This document shows positions 1 through 10,698 of a stretch of 64,000 nt of DNA, one piece after another. Every line of letters begins with the position of its first letter. Position 1 is the first letter of the stretch. Source of the DNA: Odiellus spinosus (taxonomy: Eukaryota; Arthropoda; Arachnida; Opiliones; Phalangiidae); the NCBI GenBank assembly GCA_963920705.1, contig OY987232.1, positions 9,655,422 through 9,719,421 of the forward strand, given 5' to 3'. The translations under genes and the position numbers were made by a program. The notes under the pieces were generated by a model. It was not told the DNA's origin and made no database searches. It worked only from the letters and a program-made list of their open reading frames with translations.

Positions 1-870
1 ATTTCATTACGAACACAAGCTTTAGTATTTCAGCTAGCTCTATGAGACTATGACGCCATTTCACCGGAAATATAAATACGAATTTGTCCTTGACGGCCCG
101 CATATTCATACCCCCCCCCCCCCAAACCCCCACTTGAGAGAGACAGTGATGAGGAAACTAAACTTTGTACAGTGAAAGCTATTGCTTTGCCCGTTCGGTT
201 AGTATAAAGGGTCCTTGGTTCCACAAGCGTGGAAAATTGAAACGGTAAGATGCCTAGCAACGCATTCGAAGTATTCATCACTCGGCAAACCCAACTTTTC
301 TTATCCAGGAACAGGTCCAATGATTTTAGGATTTAGTTTGCTAAAGGCTGTCGTTTTTGTCAATAAATCGTTGGCTTTATTGAGAGCTTTAAATATAAAT
401 AAAGAATAGGTTTTAAAGTTAAAACTGGAACCCTAAAGTAATCATTAACTCCAAGGGCGTGGGTTAGAATTTAAAGTAAAACCTACGGGATACCATAACT
501 TTCATTCAGTTGGATCTTTAAAATAGATAGCTGGTGGTTCAGTAGCTACGTTAGACCTCAAAGTGATAGTTCCTCTCGACTTTGGATGTAGTATAGTAAG
601 CGCTATTAGAAAACCTGGTTTGTTTAATTAATAATTTCCTACAAGGAATTGTGTTGTCTGAAAAATCATTAGACCTTGCATTAAAATTACAACCCATTTA
701 TGACTCGAGAACGTACGAAATGTATTTTTATTGGTACCCCATCTTCTGGTTTTTAAAAAATAATTTCGTTGCCAATCTGAGTGGCCAAAGGAATTACGTT
801 TACCTCAAGCTGCTAATTTATAAATGTGTCAATGGCTTTCGGTAATGTTCCAATTGCGCAGTTATCTATT
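1..870. other. Unassigned sequence, no recognisable gene
   Basis: I see no recognisable coding region here. Short open frames occur on both strands but match no family I know and have no repeated or conserved motifs. A run of about 14 cytosines lies near 111-124, a simple-sequence tract likely to be length-variable. Confidence 0.5.
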
Positions 871-874
871 TTTC

Positions 875-1408
875 CATTTCCGCCGTTATTTCCTACTTCC
901 TCCTTTGTTTCCCGTTCCCGCAATTTATTTCCTCATTTCCCCAATTTATTTCCTCGTTTCCCCAATTTATTTCCTCGTTTCCCCAATTTATTTCCTCGTT
1001 TCCCCAATTTATTTCCTCGTTTCCCCAATTTATTTCCTCGTTTCCCCAATTCATTTCCTCGTTTCCCCAATTCATTTCCTCGTTTCCTCAATTTATTTCC
1101 CCGTTTCCGCAATTTATTTCCCCGTTTCCGCCATTTATTTCCCTCTTTCCGCCATTTATTCCCCCTTACCACCATTTATTTCCCCGTTTCCGCAATTTAT
1201 TTCCCCGTTTCCGCCATTTATTTCCCCTTTTCCGCCATTTATTTCCCCTTTTCCGCCATTTATTTCCCCCTTTCCGCCATTTATTTCCCCGTTTCCGCCA
1301 TTTATTTCCCCGTTTCCGCCATTTATTTCCCCGTTTCCGCCATTTATTTCCCCGTTTCCGCAATTAATTTACCTGTTTACCCAATTTATTTCCCCATTTC
1401 CGCTACTG
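875..1408. repeat. 21-bp minisatellite (C/T-rich)
   Basis: About 25 head-to-tail copies of a 21-bp unit, roughly TTTATTTCCCCGTTTCCGCCA, with a left block carrying CCTCGTTTCCCCAA and a right block carrying CCCCGTTTCCGCCA. Because 21 is divisible by three and the unit has no stop codons in several frames, it makes long open frames of seven-residue repeats on both strands. These frames are a by-product of the repeat, not evidence of a protein. The block structure (one variant on each side) is what unequal exchange or slippage normally produces. Confidence 0.9.
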
Positions 1409-1514
1409 TTATGAACTGATATTTCAGTCGCTGCGCCAGGATCGTACTGTTATGAACTTACCATAATCATCATGTTAAATGCGACCTTAATTTTCCTATA
1501 AAAATCGGGCTTAA

Positions 1515-1756
1515 ACCAATAAAATTGTTAATTTCTTTCCCATTAAAAAACATTGTTAATATCTTTCCCTTTAAAATAACATTGTTAATATCTTTCCCAT
1601 TAAAATAACATTGTTAATTTCTTTCCCATTAAAATAACACTGTTAATTTCTTTCCCATTAAAATAACACTGTTAATTTCTTTCCCATTAAAATAACACTG
1701 TTAATTTCTTTCCCATTAAAATAACACTGTTAATTTCTTTCCCATTAAAATTACAT
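1515..1756. repeat. 29-bp tandem repeat
   Basis: Around eight copies of a 29-bp AT-rich unit built on TGTTAATTTCTTTCCCATTA. The left copies read CATTGTTAATATC and the inner ones CACTGTTAATTTC, so the inner copies are the most homogeneous. No coding potential. Confidence 0.85.
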
Positions 1757-1931
1757 TGAAAATGAATTTTTCAAAGACGAACATTGTCACGGGGCAAACT
1801 AAAAGAATCTTTTTTTACACTTGAAATTATACGTTGGTACGTTCTCGGGTCTCATTAGGTTCTTGGTAATATTATAAAACTATAATAGTAATTGATTAAC
1901 GTACAACATCATCATAATCCTTTTGAATAAT

Positions 1932-2188
1932 TAAATTTGACAAAAAAAAATTCTGCACGCCATTGTAGTCTAAACTCTCGATCTCAAACGGAGACTTGAG
2001 GTAACCAAATGCCTCTACAACACCAGGAGATGAGAGTATGCCCGTTAATTTTTCTGGAAAATCATAATTTGGGAGCGACGTGTAATTTATCAGGTTGGCA
2101 AATGTTGGGACACCCGGTGCATTTTCTATCGTGTAAAATGCTCCAGCTGTTCCGACATGGTCTTGCAGGTTTAAACCAACTGGTAAAT
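1932..2188 (-). pseudogene. GMC oxidoreductase, single relic exon
   Basis: On the minus strand an 85-codon open stretch encodes a segment typical of insect GMC (glucose-methanol-choline) oxidoreductases such as glucose dehydrogenase-like enzymes. It begins DLPVGLNLQDHVG, the well-conserved N-L-Q-D-H segment of this FAD flavoenzyme family, followed by a proline-rich stretch (NAPGVPTF) and FGYLKSP. An AG acceptor lies immediately upstream at 2189-2190, so this looks like an internal exon. The frame runs into TAA at 1932-1934 just after an eight-T run. I find no neighbouring exons on either side within the window, so the full enzyme (about 600 residues in the family) is not present. It is either a pseudogene fragment, a fragment carried in by a transposon, or one exon of a gene with very long introns. 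Confidence 0.7.
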
Positions 2189-2189
2189 C

Positions 2190-2540
2190 TTTTATTTATG
2201 GTATCTAGAAAGCGAGAAAAACATTAAAAGTCTTGTAAAATCTCAGACCACCGAATAAGGGATTAGTAGGGGTGCGCGTTGCCTGACGTTAGCTTCATTA
2301 GGTGAAGTCTTTGAAAATGAAATCTCGTTTTATCGGATATGGGTAGAAAATCCTAAGAACGCCTTATTGATATTGTTTTTTTGCCAACTATCACGCAAAA
2401 TGTGTTAAAAACTAACTTGGTATTCGCTTTATAAATTGATAAAATTCTGGATTACAAACGAAGTTCCAAATTACTATAATAGTTAGAATAAAACTCGATT
2501 TCTAATAACTGAAGTTTTAAACTTTAATTAAAATTAAATA
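2190..2540. other. Unassigned sequence
   Basis: AT-rich sequence between the GMC exon and the 160-bp duplication. I looked for further GMC exons on the minus strand and saw none. Nothing else can be supported. Confidence 0.4.
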
Positions 2541-2855
2541 AAAGCTGTATGGCTACAATATATGGGGCTTATTGAGTTACGGTCACTTGGTCACTTGAGT
2601 CTCAAATTAATTTCCATTAATCTTAAGCTTTTTTAATACATAATTTGATACTGCTTCGGAAACAAGATTCAAGCAGATTTGGCTTCATTGAACTGTTAAA
2701 GCTTTAGTATGGCTAGAATATATGGGGCTTATCGACTAACGGTCACTTGAGTCTCAAATTAATTTCCATTAATCTTAAGCTTCTTTAATACATAATTTGA
2801 TACTGCTTCGGGAACCAGTTTCAAACCGATTTGGCTTCAACAGACGGTAATAACA
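2541..2855 (+). repeat. 160-bp tandem duplication
   Basis: Two direct copies spaced 160 bp apart. Each starts near TATGGCTA-C/G-AATATATGGGG, shares GGTCACTTGAGTCTCAAATT and continues to TTTGGCTTCA. The copies differ by small indels (one has GGTCACTTGGTCACTTG where the other has a single GGTCACTTG) and several substitutions, so the duplication is not recent. No coding potential. Confidence 0.8.
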
Positions 2856-3312
2856 GATAGTGATATTTCTGTATCGGTACGATTAAAATTGATTGTAATA
2901 AGTTAGTTTAAACGTTAATTTGATAAGCCAATCAGTTTTTAGTATTATGGAGCACCTTAGGATTATATTTTAGGCTTGTATCAGTTTAAAACGAACAGTA
3001 ATTACAGTAAAATCCCTTGTTCGATGCTCTGAGGCAAAAATTACCGTATGTTTTTTATGTTTATTATGTTAACCTGAAAATCACGTCATAATTATATCAC
3101 TTCATATTTACCATGGTACATTTTTCGAATACATTATTAAGTACTTCTATAAAAAAAGACCGCGCGAAAACGAGTTTATAGCGATAAAGTCGCCCAAACA
3201 CGCGAGAATTAATTGTAGGCTCTACAGTAGTATTCCTGGGAATATTTATTTTAAATATTTCGAAAATAGCGATTATAAAATATATTTTTTTAAATCTCGG
3301 CTTGTGTATATA
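2856..3312. other. Unassigned AT-rich sequence
   Basis: No coding or repeat signal that I can support. The sequence becomes rich in TATA dinucleotides immediately before the palindromic element at 3313, consistent with a TA target. Confidence 0.4.
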
Positions 3313-3751
3313 TACAGGGTGTTTCGAAAATGGTGATAGAACCGAGATAGTGGGTTCTACGGGTCATTTTCAGACGAAAATGTTCTATGACGTTTTGTCG
3401 TACGGGACGGTGTTTAAGAGTTACGAAATTAATCTGTACGGATGACCCCTTAAATTACATTAATAAACGTATACTCAATCATGGATTTAATCAGCCTGGG
3501 GTTGATTAATCCATGACTCAATGAACATTTTATAAAGCGCGCGCTTTTAAAAAACCAGCTAAATAATTAAGCTTATTTTATCATTGAGTATACGTTTAAT
3601 AATGTACGTTAAGGAGTCATCCGTACATGTTTCATGTCGTAAAGTTTAAACGGTTCCCCGTACGACAAAACGTCATAGAACATTTTCGTCTTAAAATGAC
3701 CCATAGAACCCACTTTAGCTCGGTCCTACCACCATTTCGAAACAACCTGTA
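3313..3751. mobile_element. Palindromic 439-bp MITE-like element with TACAGGG ends
   Basis: The left end reads TACAGGGTGTTTCGAAAATG and the right end is its near-perfect inverse (ACAACCTGTA). The inverted arms are very long: matching segments such as TTCTATGACGTTTTGTCGTA appear inverted at about 3380-3405 and 3660-3680, and even the inner parts (AAACGTATACTCAAT against ATTGAGTATACGTTT) pair. Almost the whole element folds back on itself. The TA at both outer edges fits Tc1/mariner-type insertion. There is no transposase, so it is non-autonomous. The TACAGGGTGTT end resembles the ends of the DD41D mariner copies elsewhere in this window. Confidence 0.75.
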
Positions 3752-4786
3752 TTTGAATCTTTTTTTAACGATCTTTCTGAAAATGCATCTCAATTTCTAT
3801 TTGGAGTTCATGCCTTATTTTAGGGTCGCTTCAACCCTTATTTTTCGTGATGCTTAATATTCTTACTTTAATTACATAAGCTCCGGTTATAATCGTAAGT
3901 TTGGATCGATGATAAGCTGGTTCAAATATGCTTTTTCGGTACTACATCTATAACTGTCCCTGATCGTTGCTTGACCAACAATAAACCCTGCAATTACGAA
4001 AATAAGATCAAAAATAATAATTTATAGATCTTACACCAAGGAGGAACCAACAACGACTGTGTCAAAATTGATGTAATTTTGAAATATTCCGTTCATTCTA
4101 CCTTTTTTATGGCAAACCATATGCCATGAATAGTTGCTATCATAAAAGAGGAGGAGCTTACTTAGGGAATGTTGCTGTCGACGTCATCTGCTACGTAAAA
4201 GCTTCTAAAGCTCAAGCGCTCGTGAGCACCGAGCATTTCTTAAGCTCATTTTTTCTATATCCAAGTGTCAGCTCTCAAGGTCGCGTCTACCTAGTGGCTT
4301 CTGAGACGTCTGACCCCTAGCGTTTTATTAAAATGGAAATAACTGGCCCGTATAACCTTAACGCCACGTGATTTCGTAACGTAGTTAGCAACATTCGAAC
4401 AAGAAGTAGCACCCACAAGTTATTTTATAATATCAAATATTGTTTGTCATAAACATAAAAATATTCTGAAAGATCTACGGCGACTCTGGTTTTGTTGTTG
4501 GTTTCCATAGTATAATTTGTTCATGCCCACACTTTAAGAACAATTTACGACCCGAGACTTATTCTAGTTAGATCTTATATCATCTTATGTCTTACTTTAT
4601 TATTAAGTTCATCACTTATGACATGAAATTATTTAACGTTCAATAGCGTTACGATACAAAGTTAACAAGATGGTCAAGCCCATAGGAATAGCTAGACCCA
4701 TGACATTGTAAAAGAGGCTGAAAGAACCTCTTTGAACAATTTGAAAGGCGTTTCGAGATTCCTTTAAACACGAAGTTGCGTAAAGT
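3752..4786. other. Unassigned sequence
   Basis: About 1 kb without a recognisable gene. A 64-codon open frame at 4126-4320 has no family resemblance and I do not call it. The stretch ends at the start of the 14-bp satellite. Confidence 0.4.
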
Positions 4787-6505
4787 TTTTCAAATCACGT
4801 TTTTCAAATCACGTTTTTCAAAACACGTTTTTCAAATCACGTTTTTCAAATCACGTTTTTCAAAAATCACGTTTTTCAAAAATCACGTTTTTCAAATCAC
4901 GTTTTTCAAATCACGTTTTTCAAATCACGTTTTTCAAATCACGTTTTTCAAATCACGTTTTTCAAATCACGTTTTTCAAATCACGTTTTTCAAATCACGT
5001 TTTTCAAATCACGTTTTTCAAATCACGTTTTTCAAATCACGTTTTTCAAATCACGTTTTTCAAAACACGTTTTTCAAAACACGTTTTTCAAAACACGTTT
5101 TTCAAATCACGTTTTTCAAAAATCAGGTTTTTCAAAAATCAGGTTTTTCGAATCACGTTTTTCGAATCACGTTTTTCGAATCACGTTTTTCGAATCACGT
5201 TTTTCGAATCACGTTTTTCGAATCACGTTTTTCGAATCACGTTTTTCGAATCACGTTTTTCGAATCACGTTTTTCGAATCACGTTTTTCGAATCACGTTT
5301 TTCGAATCACGTTTTTCGAATCACGTTTTTCGAATCACGTTTTTCGAATCACGTTTTTCGAATCACGTTTTTCGAATCACGTTTTTCGAATCACGTTTTT
5401 CGAATCACGTTTTTCGAATCACGTTTTTCGAATCACGTTTTTCGAATCACGTTTTTCGAATCACGTTTTTCGAATCAGGTTTTTCGAATCACGTTTTTCG
5501 AATCACGTTTTTCGAATCACGTTTTTCGAATCACGTTTTTCGAATCACGTTTTTCGAATCACGTTTTTCGAATCACGTTTTTCGAATCACGTTTTTCGAA
5601 TCACGTTTTTCGAATCACGTTTTTCGAATCACGTTTTTCGAATCACGTTTTTCGAATCACGTTTTTCGAATCACGTTTTTCGAATCACGTTTTTCGAATC
5701 ACGTTTTTCGAATCACGTTTTTCGAATCACGTTTTTCGAATCACGTTTTTCGAATCACGTTTTTCGAATCACGTTTTTCGAATCACGTTTTTCGAATCAC
5801 GTTTTTCGAATCACGTTTTTCGAATCACGTTTTTCGAATCACGTTTTTCGAATCACGTTTTTCAAAAATCACGTTTTTCAAAAATCACGTTTTTCAAAAA
5901 TCACGTTTTTCAAAAATCACGTTTTTCAAAAATCACGTTTTTCAAAAATCACGTTTTTCAAAAATCACGTTTTTCAAAAATCACGTTTTTCAAAAATCAC
6001 GTTTTTCAAAAATCACGTTTTTCAAAAATCACGTTTTTCAAAAATCACGTTTTTCAAAAATCACGTTTTTCAAAAATCACGTTTTTCAAAAATCACGTTT
6101 TTCAAAAATCACGTTTTTCAAATCACGTTTTTCAAATCACGTTTTTCAAATCACGTTTTTCAAATCACGTTTTTCAAATCACGTTTTTCAAAACACGTTT
6201 TTCAAATCACGTTTTTCAAATCACGTTTTTAAAATCACGTTTTTAAAATCACGTTTTTCAAAAATCACGTTTTTCAAAAATCACGTTTTTCAAAAATCAC
6301 GTTTTTCAAATCACGTTTTTCAAATCACGTTTTTCAAATCACGTTTTTCAAATCACGTTTTTCAAATCACGTTTTTCAAATCACGTTTTTCAAATCACGT
6401 TTTTCAAATCAAGTTTTTCAAATCACGTTTTTCAAATCACGTTTTTCAAATCACGTTTTTCAAATCACGTTTTTCAAATCACGTTTTTCAAATCATGTTT
6501 TTCAA
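4787..6505. repeat. 14-bp satellite, about 1.7 kb
   Basis: More than one hundred copies of a 14-bp unit, TTTTTCAAATCACG. Three blocks can be seen: an outer CAAATCACG form, a very uniform central CGAATCACG form (about 5150-5860) and a 16-bp form with two extra As (about 5860-6115 and again near 6260-6300). Because 14 and 16 are not multiples of three, all three plus-strand frames are read in turn and none contains a stop. The array therefore shows a 590-codon open frame of FFKSRFSNHVFQIT repeats, which I regard as an artefact. The minus strand has TGA in the unit. The homogeneous centre with variant flanks suggests expansion from the middle. Confidence 0.95.
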
Positions 6506-7190
6506 CTTGGCTACCTGTGAACGCGTCTTTATATCTAATCTTTATTAATTTATCTTGGATACCCGTGTGAAAGCGTCTTTATATCTAATCTTTACTAATT
6601 TATCTTGGATAACCGTATGAAAGCGTCTTTATTTCTAATCTTTATTAATTTATCTTGGATACCCGTGTGAAAGCGGCTTTATATCTAATATTTATTAATT
6701 TATCTTGGATACCCGTGTGAAAGCGGCTTTATATCTAATCTTAATTTTTCTTTGATACGTCTGAACGCGGATTTATATCTAATCTTTATAAATTTATCTT
6801 GGATACCCGTGTGAACGTGGCTTTATATCGAATATTTATTAATTTTTAACTTAGATACCCGTGCGAACAGGCATTTATATATTATCTTTGTCATTTTATC
6901 TTGGATACTCGTGCAACGGGACTTCATATCTATTCTTTATTAAGTCATTTTTATTTTGGAAACGCGTCTTTATATCTATTCTTTATTAAGTCATTTTATC
7001 TTATTAAGTCATGTATCTTGGATACCCTATGAACACGCCTTTATATCTAATCTTTAGTAATTTTTACCTTGGATACCCTTGTGAAGGCACCTTTACATCT
7101 AATTTTTATTGTCTTATCTTGGATACCATAATATCTAAAATTTATTAATTCATTTAATCTTGAACACACGTGAAAACACGCCTTTATCTA
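6506..7190. repeat. 50-bp tandem repeat
   Basis: Degenerate head-to-tail copies of a unit starting TATCTTGGATACCCGTGTGA and containing TTTATATCTAATCTTTATTA. The first copies are exactly 50 bp apart (starts at 6551, 6601, 6651 and 6701); copies to the right are more diverged and irregular in length. The array abuts the 14-bp satellite without a gap, so the two arrays form one block. Confidence 0.85.
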
Positions 7191-7545
7191 ATCAACCTAT
7201 AAGAAAATATTGAATATCTTCGAAAATATCTTTTATATTAAATTTAAGTTTCAGCAAGATTGGTTTTTACATTAAGTTAAATCATTTAATCTGTTTTAAT
7301 TTTAATTTAAATGAATATTACGTTTCAATTCAGTAAAAGCTATAACGTCAGAAGGCTAAAATAGACGCGAATCCAAAAGATACTATATAAGGCGCTCGTT
7401 TATCATTATAAACTAAGAAGCGAGTAACGGTTGCTGCTCTTCAATGAGCTGCAGTGGATGTACGTTTACAGCATGGTAGAAGCTAATAACTGTATATTCG
7501 AATTTTATTGGAGAATCAAGCGCCGTGGTTAATGACGTCTTTAAC
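7191..7545. other. Unassigned sequence
   Basis: AT-rich sequence with no recognisable gene or repeat, lying between the 50-bp array and the paired hairpins. Confidence 0.35.
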
Positions 7546-7690
7546 AGAACCTCTCCGCGAACTAAAAGTTCACTCGGAGAGGTAAGAAGACGAAAGTTTT
7601 TCCGATTCGATGACGTAAAAGACAGAACCTCTCCGTGAACTAAAAGTTCACTCGGAGAGGTAAGAGGACGAACGATTTTTCTATTCGATG
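7546..7690. repeat. Two tandem hairpin units
   Basis: A roughly 72-bp unit is present twice. Each copy contains a strong inverted repeat (CCTCTCCG ... GAACT-AAA-AGTTC ... CGGAGAGG) followed by TTTTTC, ATTCGATGACGT and an A-rich spacer. The hairpin has the same plan as the one that opens element A (ACCTCCCCG stem enclosing a GAAC/GTTC pair), so this is probably a relative or terminal fragment of that repeat family. It could also be a transcribed stem-loop; the sequence does not say which. Confidence 0.7.
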
Positions 7691-8017
7691 ACGTATTTCG
7701 TCTTCTTGCACGACGCCAACGCCAACGCCGCAGTGAATACAGTACCTAGACCCCACTAGGGTTGGGTCTTGCTAAAAACCGACGTAGAGACGACTGATTC
7801 GAGACACTCTAGCGGCCGCATTTGTTGTAAATAATGAAATCGGAAGTGCCTCTCTTTGGAGAAATTCCAAAGTTGGGAGGAAACAATATAGCCAAGCGCG
7901 GCCCGCCTAGAATCCGTCCATCTCTCCCGACTCAAAAGAATCAAGGAAGAGTCCAAATCACTAAAGCCAGACAGGGGTGATGACTTTTTTCATCACTTTT
8001 TTTTTCATCACTTTTTT
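7691..8017. other. Unassigned, ends in TTTTTTCATCAC microsatellite
   Basis: No gene supported. The right end is a short repeat of TTTTTTCATCAC immediately before the element A hairpin. The same TTTTTTCATCAC appears between the first and second element A copies (about 10699-10719), so it belongs to the junction or ends of that element. Confidence 0.5.
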
Positions 8018-10698
8018 ACCTCCCCGAGTGAACTTGTTCACGGGGAGGTTTTACGTTCGTCGTGTCTGTGTGTCTGTGTGTGTGTGTCTGTCACTTCCGG
8101 TGTAAGCGGATATCCCGTGTACACTATTTCCGGTGTAACCGGATATCAAGTGACCTAGCACGTAGAGCAAAAATCTTGGGACTCAAGACGTAAACATGCC
8201 ATCTTATCGTTCAATTCCGTATAATCAGGCTGCCACATGGATAAGTTTCAGGTGTCGTGCGATTTTATGCAACCGTGGACGTCTCCCATTGCATATTATC
8301 GCCTTCCACCATCCACATCAAACCTCGATGCTGGGCAGTTGAAGGCGATTATACACAATGGGACGTCTCCCACTGTTATAATCACCTCCGACCATCCTAA
8401 CGCACCATATTAGCGAGGCGTCCCTCACTAATATGGTCCACATCAATCATCAACTCGCCCCCTCTACGGGTCAGATTTTCGTTCGTAGCTACACTGAGCG
8501 CCTGGTGTAATAACTACCTCCAGACATTGAACAGGGGGTGGGTTCCCCTTTCTTCTCAGCTTTAAGTTACAGATACCTAATAATGTTTTTCGATCGCCTT
8601 ATATACCACTTTTTTTACACTAACGCGTTGTAGCCTTATGGCGTGGTATCTTTCAGTGAATTGAAACGAAATGTTCATTTAAACTATAATTAAAATTTCT
8701 TAAATTACTTAACTTAGTCTAATTAATAATTTCGCTGAAAATTAAATTAAAATTAAATGTTATTTTAGAAGATATTTAAGAAATTGTCTAAGAATTTTGT
8801 GAAATTTGTGTGTTCAATACCAGCTCGAGTTGGCAGCACGCGTTAAGCTATTTTCCATGTACCATTTAGTCCAAAAACATAGGTATAAAGTTATTGTAGG
8901 CTTAGGCTTGCTGCAAACTCAGGGTGGATTGGAAAACTAATACAGTTCAACTTCTACGCATAGGGAAGTAGTCTTGTTTTTTATCTATTTTAATCGATTG
9001 ATTTAATTTTTTAGCTTAGCCTCAGTTATTAAAATGTGTAGGTGTTTTTTTTATTTTGTTTATCGCATATATAAAAGCGTGAAATACTATTTCGGCCGTC
9101 AGAGAAAAAGCTGGGATCGAAGAGCTGGTTACCTTTTCGCTCGCCGTACCAATTCACTAGTGTGATGGTAATTCGACAGCGGCTCTTAGCTGCTTCGACT
9201 GGCGTTTCTCTCCGTGGAGTGATACCTCCTTTACCTCGGTGTCGAGGAGAGCTAATACACGTGTGTTTGGGTTTCGTACTTGTACATAACCTTAAGGCCT
9301 GCGTAAAAGCCTCATATAATGTAAGGTCTTATGGGTGATTTGCACTTGACTTTTGGAGCGAATGTACCCGTATATCTAACTTAAACTTCTCCATTACCTA
9401 CTTTGATTTTCATGTACTTGAGTTCCGTGACTGGAATGTGCTTTAAACCCAATCTTTAATAATTCGCCATTGAATAACAAACCAACTATTACCACGTAGG
9501 ATAGGAGACATGATAATTGAGGTCTACATGTTGAATAACCTGCCACAAACTTGTTAATGCCTACTGTTCGTTATTTTCGGTGACATTTTAGCTAGTGTGT
9601 AGTCACGTAAAATAACGTTTGTTTCACAACTTGTGTTGTACACTAAAGCCATGTATAGGTTCAATTTGATATAACATTTTGCCTTTTACGTTACTTGGTC
9701 TACAAATACTCTACAACCGTCAAAATTCTGATATGGTTTTAAAAGAAGAACCTTGACCTTGTGTATTTAATCTCATATCGAGATTAAATGTTTTTCGCAT
9801 CTAATTTTAATTGGTTTATCAATATGTTATTTGTATAGATATTTTTTTTAAGATTTTATATTTTTTAGATTAAAATAAATTTATTATTCAGGAAGATTTT
9901 GTAGAATCTAGTTCTCAGGATTACCGGTGTTGAAAATTTATTTTTCTAATGTTATCTTGATGTCTGTGTTTTCTGCCCGCTATTTGGTAGTGGTAAGATT
10001 AATATTTTTCATTTTAATTAATTGACTTATTTGGCGTTTATTTGATAATTTGCTTTACTTAAATTGTTCGTGTTAGGGCTATTTTACATATTACCAAAGA
10101 TTGCTAATTTCAGTTGTCTTAATTCTGATTTTTTTGTTTTAATACTGAATTATGGACTGGATTATTTATCTTGAAATCTATGTGGTTATATCTTATTTAT
10201 TTTCCTTTTTTTCTCTAGTTAGGTTTGGTTTTAAGTAGAGAATTATTTAGGGTTTTGTTGGTATACTGAAGAAATGCATATAGGTTCAATGTGATATAAT
10301 ATTTTGCCTATTGGCGTTACTTGGTCTGCAAATACTCTAGAGCCTTCAAAATTATTATATGGTTTTAAAAGAAGAACCTTGACCTTGCTTATTTTACTCG
10401 ATACGCATTTATATTAAAATTAATTCATTATTCAGCAAATTTTTTTTCCGACTCTGGTTCTCAAAATTTTATTTTGAATTAAGTTTGATTCTTTTGCATT
10501 CAAATTTATCTTGATAAGAAGTATATTTTTGATCTGAATTATTGGTTTAATATATTTGGTGTTTAATTGAGATATTATTTCTTTTTGCTTTCAATCTTCG
10601 TCTTCCACAAATGCCATAAATTTTAATATTTTAGTTAAGGTTAGGTTAGTTAACATCACGTGGTTGTCGGGGAGGTAATATTTTGGTTTCCCAACTTG
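8018..10698 (+). mobile_element. Element A, copy 1 (unclassified repeat with terminal hairpin)
   Basis: This copy starts with a 32-bp hairpin at 8018-8049 (nine-base ACCTCCCCG stem, inner GTGAAC/GTTCAC pairing), followed by a TG/TCTG microsatellite and CACTTCCGGTGTAAGC. It ends with GTCGGGGAGGT at 10666-10676 and then TTTTGGTTTCCCAACTTG. The stem sequence ACCTCCCCGA and the terminal TCGGGGAGGT are inverse copies, so the element has short inverted ends as well as the hairpin. The middle (8950-10460) is unique to this copy, whereas the 5-prime ~900 bp and the last ~240 bp are shared with copies at 10720 and 56109. No transposase is visible, so it is non-autonomous or its protein family is unknown to me. 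Confidence 0.65.
9648..10403 (+). repeat. Spaced direct duplication inside element A copy 1
   Basis: About 125 bp starting TATAGGTTCAAT-T/G-TGATATAA and ending AAAGAAGAACCTTGACCTTG occurs at 9652-9780 and again at 10278-10400, in the same orientation. The two copies share most bases but differ by several substitutions. The intervening sequence is AT-rich and noncoding. Confidence 0.75.

Noticed and set aside
824..1419. Overlapping ~196-codon open frames on plus strand and several on minus
   Set aside because: All come from one 21-bp minisatellite; frames open on both strands at once are a property of the unit.
4776..6548. 590-codon open frame of FFKSRFSNHVF repeats
   Set aside because: It is the translation of a 14-bp satellite whose unit has no stop in any plus-strand frame. 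No start context, no non-repeat domain, and array-like variation in unit length that ignores codon boundaries.
7756..7956. 66-codon minus-strand frame
   Set aside because: No motif and no second copy with a conserved frame.
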